Positions 19,205 through 27,551 of a DNA stretch of 64,000 nt are shown piece by piece. Position 1 is the stretch's first letter; every line of letters begins with the position of its first letter. The position numbers and the translations under genes are program-made. Under the pieces are notes generated by a model. That model was given only the letters and a program-made list of their open reading frames with translations, was not told where the DNA came from and did not search any database. The DNA comes from Verrucomicrobiota bacterium (GTDB taxonomy: Bacteria; Verrucomicrobiota; Verrucomicrobiia; Opitutales; Opitutaceae). Location of the stretch: the NCBI GenBank assembly GCA_016871755.1, contig VHCJ01000002.1, forward strand, positions 1 through 64,000. Reading direction: 5' to 3'.

Positions 19205-19906
19205 ATGCTTTTCGCAGAAAAACTCCATAAACGCTACGGTTCAACCGTCGCGCTGCACGCCCTCGACCTCTCCGTCGCCCCGGGCGAACTCTACGCCCTG
19301 CTCGGTCCCAACGGGGCCGGCAAGACCACGACCATCAACTGCTTCCTCGGCTTCCTTGCGCCCGATGGTGGCCGCGTGACCATCGACGGCCTTGACGTCG
19401 GCCAACACCCCTTGGAGACGAAACAGCGCCTCGCCTACATCCCGGAGCAGGTGAACCTCTACGGCCACTTCAGCGCCGCGGAGAACCTCGCCTACTTCGC
19501 CCAGCTGGGCGGGCATCACTACGCCCCCGCGGAACTGCGCGAGCTTCTCGCCGCGGTCGGGCTGCAGCCCGAGGCCCACGAACGGCGGGTCAGCGGCTTC
19601 TCAAAGGGCATGCGCCAGAAGGTGGGGATCGCGATCGCGCTGGCGAAGCGGGCGAAGGCCCTGCTGCTCGACGAGCCGACCAGCGGGCTCGACCCCAGCG
19701 CGAGCCACGAATTCAGCCAGTTGCTGGCCAGGCTGCGCGGCCAGGGGGTGGCCATCCTGATGGCGACGCATGACCTCTTCCGGGCCAAGGAGGACGCGAC
19801 ACGCGTGGGAATCATGCGGCGGGGAACGCTGGTCCGCGAGCTCTCGGCCGGCGAAATCCGGGGAACCGACCTCGAGCGGCTCTACCTCGAAGCCATGCGC
19901 GCGTGA
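19205..19906 (+). CDS. ABC transporter ATP-binding protein
   Basis: The 233 aa ATPase subunit of an ABC-2-type exporter. Walker A is LLGPNGAGKTTTIN near residue 40, the signature is RVSGFSKGMRQKVGIA, Walker B is KALLLDEPTSGLDP, and the switch His lies in MATHDLFR. It resembles the CcmA/NosF-like ATPases of gliding or copper-related exporters. Its stop overlaps a possible GTG start of the first permease, so the three genes form one operon with translational coupling. The transported substrate is unknown. Confidence 0.93.
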   Translation: MLFAEKLHKRYGSTVALHALDLSVAPGELYALLGPNGAGKTTTINCFLGFLAPDGGRVTIDGLDVGQHPLETKQRLAYIPEQVNLYGHFSAAENLAYFAQLGGHHYAPAELRELLAAVGLQPEAHERRVSGFSKGMRQKVGIAIALAKRAKALLLDEPTSGLDPSASHEFSQLLARLRGQGVAILMATHDLFRAKEDATRVGIMRRGTLVRELSAGEIRGTDLERLYLEAMRA

Positions 19907-19971
19907 GCCCGAACCCCACCCAACCCAGTCCCCCGCCCAGCGGCGCCGCAGGGTCCGGACCGACCACACCC

Positions 19972-21387
19972 ATGCTCAGCACGATCATGCGTCATCAGTG
20001 GCAGCAGGCGCTGCGCGACCAGCGCGTGCGCTGGCTCGCGATCGCCCTCATCCTCGCCGGACTCGCGGCGCTCCTGAGCGGATTGGCCCGCCAGCAGCGG
20101 CTGTCCGCCGAACGCGCGGAGGCCATCCGCGCCGACGCCGAGGCGTGGAGCCGGCAGGGCGTCGTCGATCCCCACGGTGCCGCCCACTTCGGGCGGACGG
20201 CGTTCAAGCCGATCTCGCTGCTCTCCGCCCTGGATCCGGGCCTGCTCGACCACATCGGTTCCCTGGTGCGCCTCGAGGCCCACAAGCAGAACGTGGCCAG
20301 CGGTCGTCCCAGCGATGCCGGCACCGCCCTCACCGCGTTCGTGCCGTTCACTGCGGCGTCGGCGCTGCAGATCTTCGCCCCGGTGCTGATCATCCTCACG
20401 GGCTTCGGGGTTTTCTCCGGCGAGGCCGCCCGCCAGATCCTGCGGCTTGAACTCGCCGCCGGGATCCCTCCGCGCGTCCTCCTGATGGGGCGCTTCCTCG
20501 CCCTCGGGGGCGGCGTCGCCGGCGTCCTTGGTCTGTTCGGCCTCGCCGGCGCCGTGGGTCTCTGGCTGACCGATGCACCCGCACCCGACTTCGCCCGGCT
20601 GGGTCTGCTGCTGGTCGGCTACGGGGCGTACCTCCTGACGTTCCTCGCCCTCACCCTCGGGATTTCGGCGCTCTGCGTCTCCGCCCGACCCGCCCTCGCC
20701 GGCCTGCTCGCCTTCTGGCTCGCCACGGTCCTGCTGGTGCCGCGGATCGGTCCCTCGCTCTCCGCCCAGGTCTATCCCGTTCCATCCGTCCCCGTCTTCG
20801 CCAACCAGGTCAGCGAATCAATCGACGACGGCCTCGACGGCCATGATCCCCGCCACACGCGGATGGATCGGCTGCGGGCGCGGGCCATGGCCCAGTACGG
20901 CGTCACCCGGATCGAGGACCTTCCCGTCAACTTCGGCGGGCTCGCCCTGGAGTACGGCGAGGCGGCCACCACCCGGGCGTATCAGCAGCACTTCGACGCG
21001 CTCTTCACGAACTACGAACGGCAGTCGCGCTTGCTGCAGGCCCTGAGTCCGCTGTCGCCCCGGCTTCCGCTGCAGGGTTGGTCGGCGGGACTCGCGGAGA
21101 CGGATTTCGCCGCGCACCGGGCGTTCCTCCAGGACGCCGAGCAGTACCGCTACGCGTTCGTGCAGGCGCTGAACCAGGCGGTGGTCAGGTCCACCCCAGG
21201 ACAACCGCGCGCCGCGGTCCGGGTCGCCGACATCACCGCGGAGGTCGATCGCGCCGCCGGTCACTCCGTCACGCTCGGCGAAACGTGGCGACGCCAGTGG
21301 TCCAACGGCGTCCTTCTCCTCACCTGGCTCGGCTTCTCGGTGGGCTTCGCCCTCTGGGCGGCCGGCCGCCTGCACCGACTCTCATGA
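19972..21387 (+). CDS. ABC-2 type transporter permease, DUF3526-like, first copy
   Basis: A membrane subunit of 471 aa. The N-terminal helix follows MLSTIMRHQWQQALRDQRVR; a large soluble loop spans about residues 40-110; several more hydrophobic segments follow (for example FLALGGGVAGVLGLFGLAGA and GLLLVGYGAYLLTFLALTLG). A second soluble region lies at about 265-440, with a closing helix (LLLTWLGFSVGFALWA). A GTG at 19903 overlapping the ATPase stop as GTGA would add a Pro-rich 23-residue head; I prefer the ATG at 19972, where the helix-forming N-terminus begins. The stop overlaps the next permease start as ATGA. Confidence 0.82.
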   Translation: MLSTIMRHQWQQALRDQRVRWLAIALILAGLAALLSGLARQQRLSAERAEAIRADAEAWSRQGVVDPHGAAHFGRTAFKPISLLSALDPGLLDHIGSLVRLEAHKQNVASGRPSDAGTALTAFVPFTAASALQIFAPVLIILTGFGVFSGEAARQILRLELAAGIPPRVLLMGRFLALGGGVAGVLGLFGLAGAVGLWLTDAPAPDFARLGLLLVGYGAYLLTFLALTLGISALCVSARPALAGLLAFWLATVLLVPRIGPSLSAQVYPVPSVPVFANQVSESIDDGLDGHDPRHTRMDRLRARAMAQYGVTRIEDLPVNFGGLALEYGEAATTRAYQQHFDALFTNYERQSRLLQALSPLSPRLPLQGWSAGLAETDFAAHRAFLQDAEQYRYAFVQALNQAVVRSTPGQPRAAVRVADITAEVDRAAGHSVTLGETWRRQWSNGVLLLTWLGFSVGFALWAAGRLHRLS

Positions 21388-22805
21388 ACGCGTTGCTCAC
21401 CGTCGTCCGCCACGAACTCCGCCGCTTGGTCCGGGACCGGGCGACGCCCGTGCTCGCGTTGCTCTTCGCCGCCATCTGTGTCTACGCGGCGTGGAACGGG
21501 CAGCGCTGGGCCGGTCAACGCGGGGAGGCGCTGCGGCAGATCGGGATCGATCTGCAGGAGTCGCGCGATGACTCGCGCGCCCGCGCGGCCGCCGCCGCGG
21601 CCGCCCAACCCGGGCGGACCTTCAGTCAGGGATCGGTCTCCGCCAGCGTGTGGTACCAGCCGACGCTGCCGTTGCGGCCGCTCGCGCCGCTCGCCATCGG
21701 GCAGGCCGATGGCTACCCCTTCGACGTCCGGTTCCATCCGGTCAGTCCGCGGACGCTCTTCGCGCCGCGGGAGGCGAGTCTCAGCAACCCGGCCGCCCTC
21801 GCGGCCGGATCCTTCGATCTGGCCTTCGTCATCGTCTACCTCCTGCCGGTCTTCCTTCTCGCCCTCACCTACGACCTCTGGATCGGGGAGCGCGACCGCG
21901 GCACGGCGCGACTGCTCCTCGCGCAACCGGTCCCACCGCAGGTGCTGTTCGCGGGCAAGGCGATCGCTCTCGGCGGCACCGTGCTGCTGGGGCTCGCCGC
22001 GCTTGTGGGACTGGCCCTCCTGACCTTCGGCGGAGCGGGTGGGGTCAGCGGGCCGGCGCTGGCCGCGCTGGGCGGGACGGTCCTGCTCTACGGAGCCTTC
22101 TGGGTCGCCGTGGCCCTCGCGGTCAACGTCTGGGTGCGCCACGCCGCCGGCGCCGCCCTCGCGTGCGGCGCGATCTGGCTCGGGGTCACCGCCCTGCTGC
22201 CCGCCCTGCTCACCGCCGCCGTCGATTTCACCCATCCGGCGCCTTCCAGCGCCGCCTACTCGAACCGTCTGCGGGAGGTTGAACTGGAACGCCAGGACGT
22301 GCGGCGCCAGCAGGCCCCGCCCGCCCGCAGCACGGCCGAGCGCGAGGATCGCAACGCCGCCCTGCGGCGCACGCTCACCCAGGTCGCGGAGGACATGGCG
22401 GCCTACGCGCCGGTCCGCGACGCCTTCCGGTCCAGGGAGCACGCACGCCGGAACCTCGCCCATGATCTCCGCTTCGCCTCGCCCGCGACCGCCGTGCAGG
22501 ACAGTCTCGAGCGCCTGGCCGGGACGGACGCCGCCCGCGCCGTGGCCTTCCAGGAGCAGGCATGGGACTTCGCGCAGGGCCTGCGGGCCCACGTCGAGGC
22601 TCACCTCACCGAAGCGCCCCCCGAAGACCTTCCCCAGCTCTACGCCGGCGTGTCGGTCTTTCGGTTCACGGAGCCACCCGCCACGGAGGTCCGCGAAGCG
22701 CTCGCCGCCAACGCCGCCGCGCTGCTCAGCTTCCTCATTGCCCTCGGCACCGTGATCGGCAGCGGGATCCAGCGGACGCGGCTCGTGGACGAGGACGCGC
22801 CTTAG
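21384..22805 (+). CDS. ABC-2 type transporter permease, DUF3526-like, second copy
   Basis: The second membrane subunit, 473 aa. It opens MNALLTVVRHELRRLVRDRA with the first helix (VLALLFAAICVYAAW), and later contains SFDLAFVIVYLLPVFLLALT, then DLWIGERDRGTARLLLAQPV, a conserved cytoplasmic element of ABC-2 permeases. The C-terminal helix follows EVREALAANAAALLSFLIAL. The general layout mirrors the first permease, suggesting an old duplication and a heterodimeric channel. ATGA overlap with the upstream gene indicates coupled translation. Confidence 0.85.
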   Translation: MNALLTVVRHELRRLVRDRATPVLALLFAAICVYAAWNGQRWAGQRGEALRQIGIDLQESRDDSRARAAAAAAAQPGRTFSQGSVSASVWYQPTLPLRPLAPLAIGQADGYPFDVRFHPVSPRTLFAPREASLSNPAALAAGSFDLAFVIVYLLPVFLLALTYDLWIGERDRGTARLLLAQPVPPQVLFAGKAIALGGTVLLGLAALVGLALLTFGGAGGVSGPALAALGGTVLLYGAFWVAVALAVNVWVRHAAGAALACGAIWLGVTALLPALLTAAVDFTHPAPSSAAYSNRLREVELERQDVRRQQAPPARSTAEREDRNAALRRTLTQVAEDMAAYAPVRDAFRSREHARRNLAHDLRFASPATAVQDSLERLAGTDAARAVAFQEQAWDFAQGLRAHVEAHLTEAPPEDLPQLYAGVSVFRFTEPPATEVREALAANAAALLSFLIALGTVIGSGIQRTRLVDEDAP

Positions 22806-22842
22806 CTTGCGACACCACTCGCGACGGCCGTCCGCATCCCGG

Positions 22843-22863
22843 GAGGGTCAGCTTTGTCCTTTG
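22843..22863 (+). repeat. GGTCAGGCTTTG-type interspersed repeat, copy D
   Basis: Reads GAGGGTCAGCTTTGTCCTTT then G, with one G missing from the core relative to copy C. It lies between the second permease and tRNA-Ser. Confidence 0.6.
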
Positions 22864-22989
22864 TTCTCGCCGGACCGGTCGGCGGCATGGGGTAGATGCC
22901 CGAGCGGGCCGTCGGCGGGCGGGCGGGCGACCGCTCATTTTCGACTTCCGTTTTCGACCGCCGCCGGTACCGTCTCCCTTCCTGTGCCT

Positions 22990-23079
<90 letters not shown>

Positions 23080-23147
23080 GTTTCTGCCGAGCCTCAGGTC
23101 GGCAGTCGGGTCGGCAGGAGACTTTCGGTTCCGCCAGCCCACCCACG

Positions 23148-23460
23148 ATGGGACGTTTTCTCACGCTGCTCCTGCTCACCGCCTTTGCCTGCGCTACGTC
23201 CGCTCAGGCTCAGCCTGCGAATGCGGTCTGGTCGGCCGAGGATCGGCACGAAGTGATGACCGCCTTGCAGACGACCCGCAAGGATCTCCTCGACTTGGTC
23301 AAGCCGCTGTCGGAGCGGCAATTCTTTCATCGCCTCGACGCCAAGGGCTGGTCGGCGAACGACATCGTCGAGCACCTCGGGCTGATCGAGGAGGGTTAGG
23401 TCAGGGAATTTTGGTGGGCGCTGTCTCAACCTCCGATGCCCGCTTCCTACCGCGAGGCCA
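23148..23460 (+). pseudogene. DinB-like secreted protein, truncated remnant
   Basis: The frame starts with a signal peptide (MGRFLTLLLLTAFACATSAQ) and continues with a DinB/YfiT-like helix pattern (DLVKPLSERQFFHRLDAKGW, NDIVEHLGLIEEG). A TAG at 23397-23399 interrupts it, but the same frame goes on as VREFWWALSQPPMPASYREA, where EEG-Y-VREFWW would be a natural join, so TAG probably replaces a Tyr codon. Homology then stops near 23460, where a cas2 fragment begins in another frame. Both the nonsense codon and the loss of the C-terminal half mark it as dead. Confidence 0.7.
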
Positions 23461-23461
23461 C

Positions 23462-23728
23462 CGCCGGTCAGCCGCCACGGCCTTCCGGGACTTTTTGTTG
23501 GATGACGGCTTTCAAATGATGCAACTCAGCGTCTATATGCGCCCCTGTGTAAGTTTCGCCCGCCAGGAAACGCATATGGACCGGACCAAAAAAAGCATCC
23601 CACCCGAAGGCAAGGTGCGGGCCTTCTTCGTCACCCGCGCCCAATGGGAACGCGCCTTCGTCATCTACGGATCCCCCGCCAAAGAGGTCTGCCCAGAGCA
23701 AATGCCCGAACAGATTCAGCTCTGGTGA
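23462..23728 (+). pseudogene. cas2: CRISPR-associated Cas2, 5'-truncated remnant
   Basis: The frame gives RRSAATAFRDFLLDDGFQMM, then QLSVYMRPCVSFARQ, then PPEGKVRAFFVTRAQWERAF, ending MPEQIQLW. This is the Cas2 ferredoxin-like fold from its first helix to its end, and the PEQ-x-QL-aromatic tail is typical of Cas2 next to type II-like adaptation modules. About 20 N-terminal residues, including the first strand with the metal-binding Asp, are missing, because the upstream sequence is DinB-like. An ATG at 23516 could start a still shorter product. It ends 41 bases before the first CRISPR repeat, the usual cas2-leader-array order. No cas1 or effector gene is in the window. Confidence 0.75.
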
Positions 23729-23769
23729 AATCTCACAAACAGTTCTCCAAAAAGTAATTCCGGGGGGCG

Positions 23770-23873
23770 GAGTCTCCACCCCTAGGAATTGGAATCAAGG
23801 CAAAGCCCTCATCGTTGACTCTTCCCAATCGCGACCGAGTCTCCACCCCTAGGAATTGGAATCAAGGCAAAGC
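23770..23873 (+). CRISPR. minimal CRISPR remnant: two 37-bp repeats, one 30-bp spacer
   Basis: Two identical 37-base repeats at 23770-23806 and 23837-23873 begin GAGTCTCCACCCCTAGG and end ATCAAGGCAAAGC. They flank a single 30-base spacer (23807-23836). Flanking bases differ on both sides, so the repeat length is exact. Repeat and spacer sizes and the position right after a cas2 remnant support CRISPR origin. With only two copies a chance duplication is possible, and no anti-repeat (tracr-like) sequence was found nearby. The 41 bases between cas2 and the first repeat would be a shortened leader. Confidence 0.7.
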
Positions 23874-24323
23874 ACGGGGTTTCGGGAGTCTGGGCAGCAA
23901 ACGCCGCCAGAGGCCAAGGAAACACCGCTACAAGGGCAGCGGGCGGAGAGGGCTAGTTGTGCCTCGCACCAGCCTTCCCTCTCGCGACCTTCAGAAACTC
24001 TCGATTGGCCTTCGGTGAACCGTTTCCCGCAGGGTTGCGGGAGCGCCTTTGTGGGCAAATTTGGGGGAACGGAAGCACCTATCTAAATGATTCCTTGCCG
24101 TCGGCTTTTCGATCCCCTCCCCCGGGTCTGGATTGATCCGGGATGAGTCCGGATCGACCCTTCCTGTGGACCCCTTCAAGCGCTCGCGGCCTCAGATCCC
24201 GATCAACTAGCGCAAGGGTCCGTTGGGTGGGCGGGATGCTTCCAGCAAAAGGACCGACTCCGGCGCTCAGCGAGTTGCGTTTTGTCCCCTTTGTGTCCCC
24301 TAACGGGGCCCTCACTTCGAAAA
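23874..24323. other. 450-base gap without a supported gene, accessory scar
   Basis: No coding sequence is convincing. The composition is visibly less G/C-biased than the chromosome around it, in keeping with the foreign DNA of the CRISPR scar on its left. It ends next to the 3' end of tRNA-Leu. No direct copy of either tRNA 3' end was found, so an integrated element boundary cannot be claimed. Confidence 0.5.
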
Positions 24324-24408
24324 TGGTGCTCAGGAAGGGACTCGAACCCTTACGCCTTACGGCACACGCCCCTCAAACGTGTGTGTCTACCAATTCCACC
24401 ACCTGAGC
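24324..24408 (-). tRNA. tRNA-Leu(GAG)
   Basis: An 85-base class II tRNA on the minus strand with acceptor GCTCAGG/CCTGAGC, discriminator A and encoded CCA. The anticodon loop TTGAGGG gives GAG (24372-24374). The T-arm reads GGTTCGAGTCC. Confidence 0.93.
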
Positions 24409-24527
24409 GACTCGAAAACCGAGGAAGGGCGACTAAGCGAAATCGGCCCGCCGGTGTAAAGCCTCATTTTCACGGCCCCCAAGATCCGCTTTGACGTTCC
24501 GGGTCCCGCCGGGCGTCATTCCGGCTC

Positions 24528-25454
24528 GTGGCCTCGACGCTCGCCGACATCACCGACGCGCTGCTCCGCTCCTACGAGCGGGACGGCGGCATCAATCACT
24601 TCGACGGCACCAACCTGCCGTCCGAGGAATCGGTCAACCGGCTGTGCTCCGACTTCATGCGGCTGCTCTTCCCGGGCTTCTTCGACCAGGATCCGCTCCA
24701 CCGGGACGCCGTGCCCGCCACCACCGGCCGGCGCGTCGAGGAGGTCCACCGTCGGCTGGTCACCGAGCTCGAGAAGTGCCTGCGGTTCTCCCGCAACCCG
24801 GATCCCGCCGCCGCCGCCAGCGCCCTCGCCATGGCCGTCCTCGGCGAATTGCCCGACATCCGCCGCGCCGTCCACACCGACGTCGTCGCCGCCTACGAGG
24901 GCGATCCCGCCGCCCGCAGCGTCGAGGAAATCATCCTTTCCTACCCGTGCGTGCTCGTGATCTCCCTCCAGCGCATCGCCCACGCGCTCTACCGGCGCGA
25001 GGTGCCGCTGCTGCCGCGCATGATGACCGAATACGGGCATGAGCGCACCGGCGCCGATATCCATCCAGGCGCCCGGATCGGCTCCCACTTCTTCATCGAC
25101 CACTGCACCGGCGTCGTCATCGGCGAAACCGCCCGCATCGGCAACCACGTCAAGATCTACCAGGGGGTCACGCTCGGCGCGAAATCCTTCGTCACCGACG
25201 ACCAGGGTCGGCCGGTCAAGGGCGTGCAGCGCCATCCCCGGCTCGACGACCATGTGGTCGTCTACCCGGGCGCGACCATCCTCGGCGGCGACACGGTCAT
25301 CGGGGAACACTGCGTGGTCGGTTCCAATGTCTGGCTGATGGAGTCCATGCCGCCGAACACGATCGCGTACTACCAGGGCGACCAGGCGTCGATCATCCGC
25401 CCGCGCAAGCCCCGCGGGACGGGGAACGAGACCGCCAGCGACTGGGTCATCTGA
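24528..25454 (+). CDS. cysE: serine O-acetyltransferase
   Basis: Makes O-acetylserine from serine and acetyl-CoA, the first step of cysteine synthesis. The 308 aa protein has a helical N-terminal part to about residue 175, then the left-handed beta-helix hexapeptide region: YGHERTGADIHPGARIGSHF, FIDHCTGVVIGETARIGN, VKIYQGVTLGAKSF. The catalytic His/Asp are in FIDHCTGVVIG. The long N-terminal domain is of the EpsC/SAT-like type, not the E. coli one. The start is GTG at 24528; no ATG fits. cysS lies 3.6 kb downstream but is not linked. Confidence 0.92.
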   Translation: MASTLADITDALLRSYERDGGINHFDGTNLPSEESVNRLCSDFMRLLFPGFFDQDPLHRDAVPATTGRRVEEVHRRLVTELEKCLRFSRNPDPAAAASALAMAVLGELPDIRRAVHTDVVAAYEGDPAARSVEEIILSYPCVLVISLQRIAHALYRREVPLLPRMMTEYGHERTGADIHPGARIGSHFFIDHCTGVVIGETARIGNHVKIYQGVTLGAKSFVTDDQGRPVKGVQRHPRLDDHVVVYPGATILGGDTVIGEHCVVGSNVWLMESMPPNTIAYYQGDQASIIRPRKPRGTGNETASDWVI

Positions 25455-25515
25455 CGAAGGCGCGGCGCCCCGAGGCTCCCGGGCCGTGCCGCGGGCAGCG
25501 GCGGCCGGCGACGCT

Positions 25516-26580
25516 TCAGCGGCGATCGCGTTCCGCGAGGGCACGGGCCAGCACGGCGGCGAGGCGGGGGCCACGGAAGACGAGCCCGGAGTACACCTGC
25601 ACGAGCGTCGCCCCGGCATCGAGCTTCTCGGCGGCACTGGCCGGATCGCTGATGCCACCCACCGCGATGATCGGGAGGCGACCCTGCGAGCGGAGCGCGA
25701 CGTACCGTACAATCTCCGTCGCCCGCCGCCGCAGGGGCTCCCCGCTCAGGCCGCCGGCCTCGCCAACCTGCGCGAACGCCCCGGGGCGCGCCAGCGTGGT
25801 GTTCGTCGCAATCAGGCCGTCGAGCCCGAACTCCGCCACCGTGCCCAGCACGGCGTCGATCTGCGGCCAAGAAAGGTCCGGCGCGATCTTGAGCAGGATC
25901 GGTACCCGCCTCCCACCCGGACGCGCCGCCGCCGCCCGGTTCGCGCCGGTCACCGCCGCCAGCAACTCCCGCAGGCGGTCTTCATCCTGCAGCTTGCGGA
26001 GGTCCGGCGTGTTCGGACTTGAGACGTTCAGGACGAGATAGTCCGCGAAGGGCGCCAGGCGCTCGAAGCTGGCCAGGTAGTCGGCCGGCGCCTGCTCGAT
26101 CGCCGTCACCTTCGACTTGCCGAGGTTGATGCCCAGCGGGATCGGCCGCCGACCCCGCGGGGGCTGCCGCGCCAGCGTCCGCGCCACCGCCTCGGCACCC
26201 GCGTTGTTGAAGCCCATCCGGTTGATCAGCGCCTCCTCGGCGGGAAACCGGAACATGCGGGGCGCCGGGTTCCCCGGCTGCCCCAGCGCCGTCACCGTCC
26301 CCACCTCCACGTGACCGAATCCCAGCGCCGCCGCTCCCGGCCAGGCCCGCGCGTTCTTGTCGAAACCCGCCGCCAGACCCACCCGGTTCGGGAAATCCAG
26401 CCCAAAGGCCCGCACCGGTGCATACCGGCAGGGGTCCAGCCGCGAAATCCGCTCCGCCAGCACCCGCAGCGGCCCCAGCCGCCCCAGCAGTTCCAACCCC
26501 TCCACGCCCAGCTCGTGAGCACGCTCCGACTCCAGTCGGAACAGCAACGGCCGCAGTGCCTTTTCGTAGAGAGAATCCAT
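25516..26580 (-). CDS. pyrD: dihydroorotate dehydrogenase, class 2 (quinone)
   Basis: Oxidises dihydroorotate to orotate in pyrimidine synthesis and passes electrons to quinone at the inner membrane. The 354 aa length and an N-terminal helical segment before the barrel (MDSLYEKALRPLLFRLESER) are class 2 features. The barrel shows GLAAGFDKNARAW, INRMGFNNAG, NVSSPNTPDLRKLQ with the catalytic Ser, LLKIAPDL and IIAVGGISDPASA. The ATG at 26580 matches the usual amphipathic start of the family. It is divergent from the acidic-tail gene at 26727. Confidence 0.95.
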   Translation of the reverse strand: MDSLYEKALRPLLFRLESERAHELGVEGLELLGRLGPLRVLAERISRLDPCRYAPVRAFGLDFPNRVGLAAGFDKNARAWPGAAALGFGHVEVGTVTALGQPGNPAPRMFRFPAEEALINRMGFNNAGAEAVARTLARQPPRGRRPIPLGINLGKSKVTAIEQAPADYLASFERLAPFADYLVLNVSSPNTPDLRKLQDEDRLRELLAAVTGANRAAAARPGGRRVPILLKIAPDLSWPQIDAVLGTVAEFGLDGLIATNTTLARPGAFAQVGEAGGLSGEPLRRRATEIVRYVALRSQGRLPIIAVGGISDPASAAEKLDAGATLVQVYSGLVFRGPRLAAVLARALAERDRR

Positions 26581-26726
26581 GCCGACCCCCAGCCTAGGAA
26601 CCACCCCGGCCGAAAACAAGCACCCCGGGTCACTCCCACCCGACAAAAAAAGCATTTTCCCGGTTTGACTCGCGACGAACCCCGCGCTTTTGCTCCCGAA
26701 ATTCCCCTCACTGCGGAATCACACTC

Positions 26727-27551
26727 ATGGCAAAATCCTCTGGCACTCTCGACTGGTGCAACGTCCGGCTCGGCGACGACCACAACTGGTGGGTCGACGA
26801 AGTGAGCGACCCCGTGCGCTGGGACGTCGATGGCCTGAGCATCATCGACCCCCGCCAAGTCGCCCATCTCATCGAATCCGTCGAGCCGCTGCGCGACTAC
26901 GGTTTCGACCAGGACGTGATGGAGTCCGCCTTCATCCCCTTCCGCATCGAAAAGGACCTCGGCAGCGGCAAGGTGCGTCTCAAGCGGGTCAAGGACTCGA
27001 TCTTCGAGTCCGAGGAAAAGCTCTTCGCCCTGCCCGACATCGTCGATGAGGAGAACGGCCCGTTCGCCGACCTGCTCGACCACCTCACCCGTTGCCGCGT
27101 CAAGATGCTCAATGACGTCTTCGACTTCGAGCAGAAGCTCAGCGTCGACGAGGTCGAGGACGAGATCCGCGAGGACCAGAACGCCGAATTCATGGAGGGC
27201 AAGGCCATCCACTCCTTCAATGAGCTGTGCGGCATCCTGGACTACGCCCCCGCCGGCTGGGAGGGCGAGGAAGAGGGCGAGGAGAAGCCGAGCGTCGACG
27301 AGGGCGAAGGCGAGGACCTGCCCGAGATCGACGAGGAGGACGAGAAGGCCCTCGAGGGCGATTCTTCCCTGAAGTGGGACGAGGACGAGGAGGGCGGCGA
27401 GGGGGACGGCGAAGAGAAGCCCGCCTCCGGGGACGATGACGAAGACGAGGACGACGAGGACGGCGAGGACGGCGACTCGGAGGACGAGGAAGAGGAAGAG
27501 GACGACGACGAAGGGTCCAAGCCACCCGCCAAGGGTCGTCGCCGCCGCTGA
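26727..27551 (+). CDS. conserved hypothetical protein with a long acidic tail
   Basis: I do not recognise a named family. The 274 aa protein has a folded-looking N-terminal part to about residue 175 (GTLDWCNVRLGDDHNWWVDE, FRIEKDLGSGKVRLKRVKDS) and then about 90 residues dominated by Glu, Asp and Gly, closing with a basic patch (KGRRRR). The tail resembles acidic chaperone-like or DNA-mimic segments, but that is only composition. No signal peptide or membrane segment is present. It is followed by a strong terminator and appears monocistronic and divergent from pyrD. Confidence 0.75.
   Translation: MAKSSGTLDWCNVRLGDDHNWWVDEVSDPVRWDVDGLSIIDPRQVAHLIESVEPLRDYGFDQDVMESAFIPFRIEKDLGSGKVRLKRVKDSIFESEEKLFALPDIVDEENGPFADLLDHLTRCRVKMLNDVFDFEQKLSVDEVEDEIREDQNAEFMEGKAIHSFNELCGILDYAPAGWEGEEEGEEKPSVDEGEGEDLPEIDEEDEKALEGDSSLKWDEDEEGGEGDGEEKPASGDDDEDEDDEDGEDGDSEDEEEEEDDDEGSKPPAKGRRRR

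Noticed and set aside
23080-24323. tracrRNA for the CRISPR remnant
   Set aside because: No sequence complementary to the 37-base repeat was found near the array, so a type II assignment cannot be supported from RNA evidence.
23874-24330. Integration boundary (att site) next to tRNA-Leu
   Set aside because: A direct copy of the tRNA 3' end was not found in the flanking DNA and no integrase frame is present.
27227-27525. Antisense open frames over the acidic-tail gene
   Set aside because: They are Arg/Ser/Pro-rich mirror images of the Glu/Asp codons and have no independent support.
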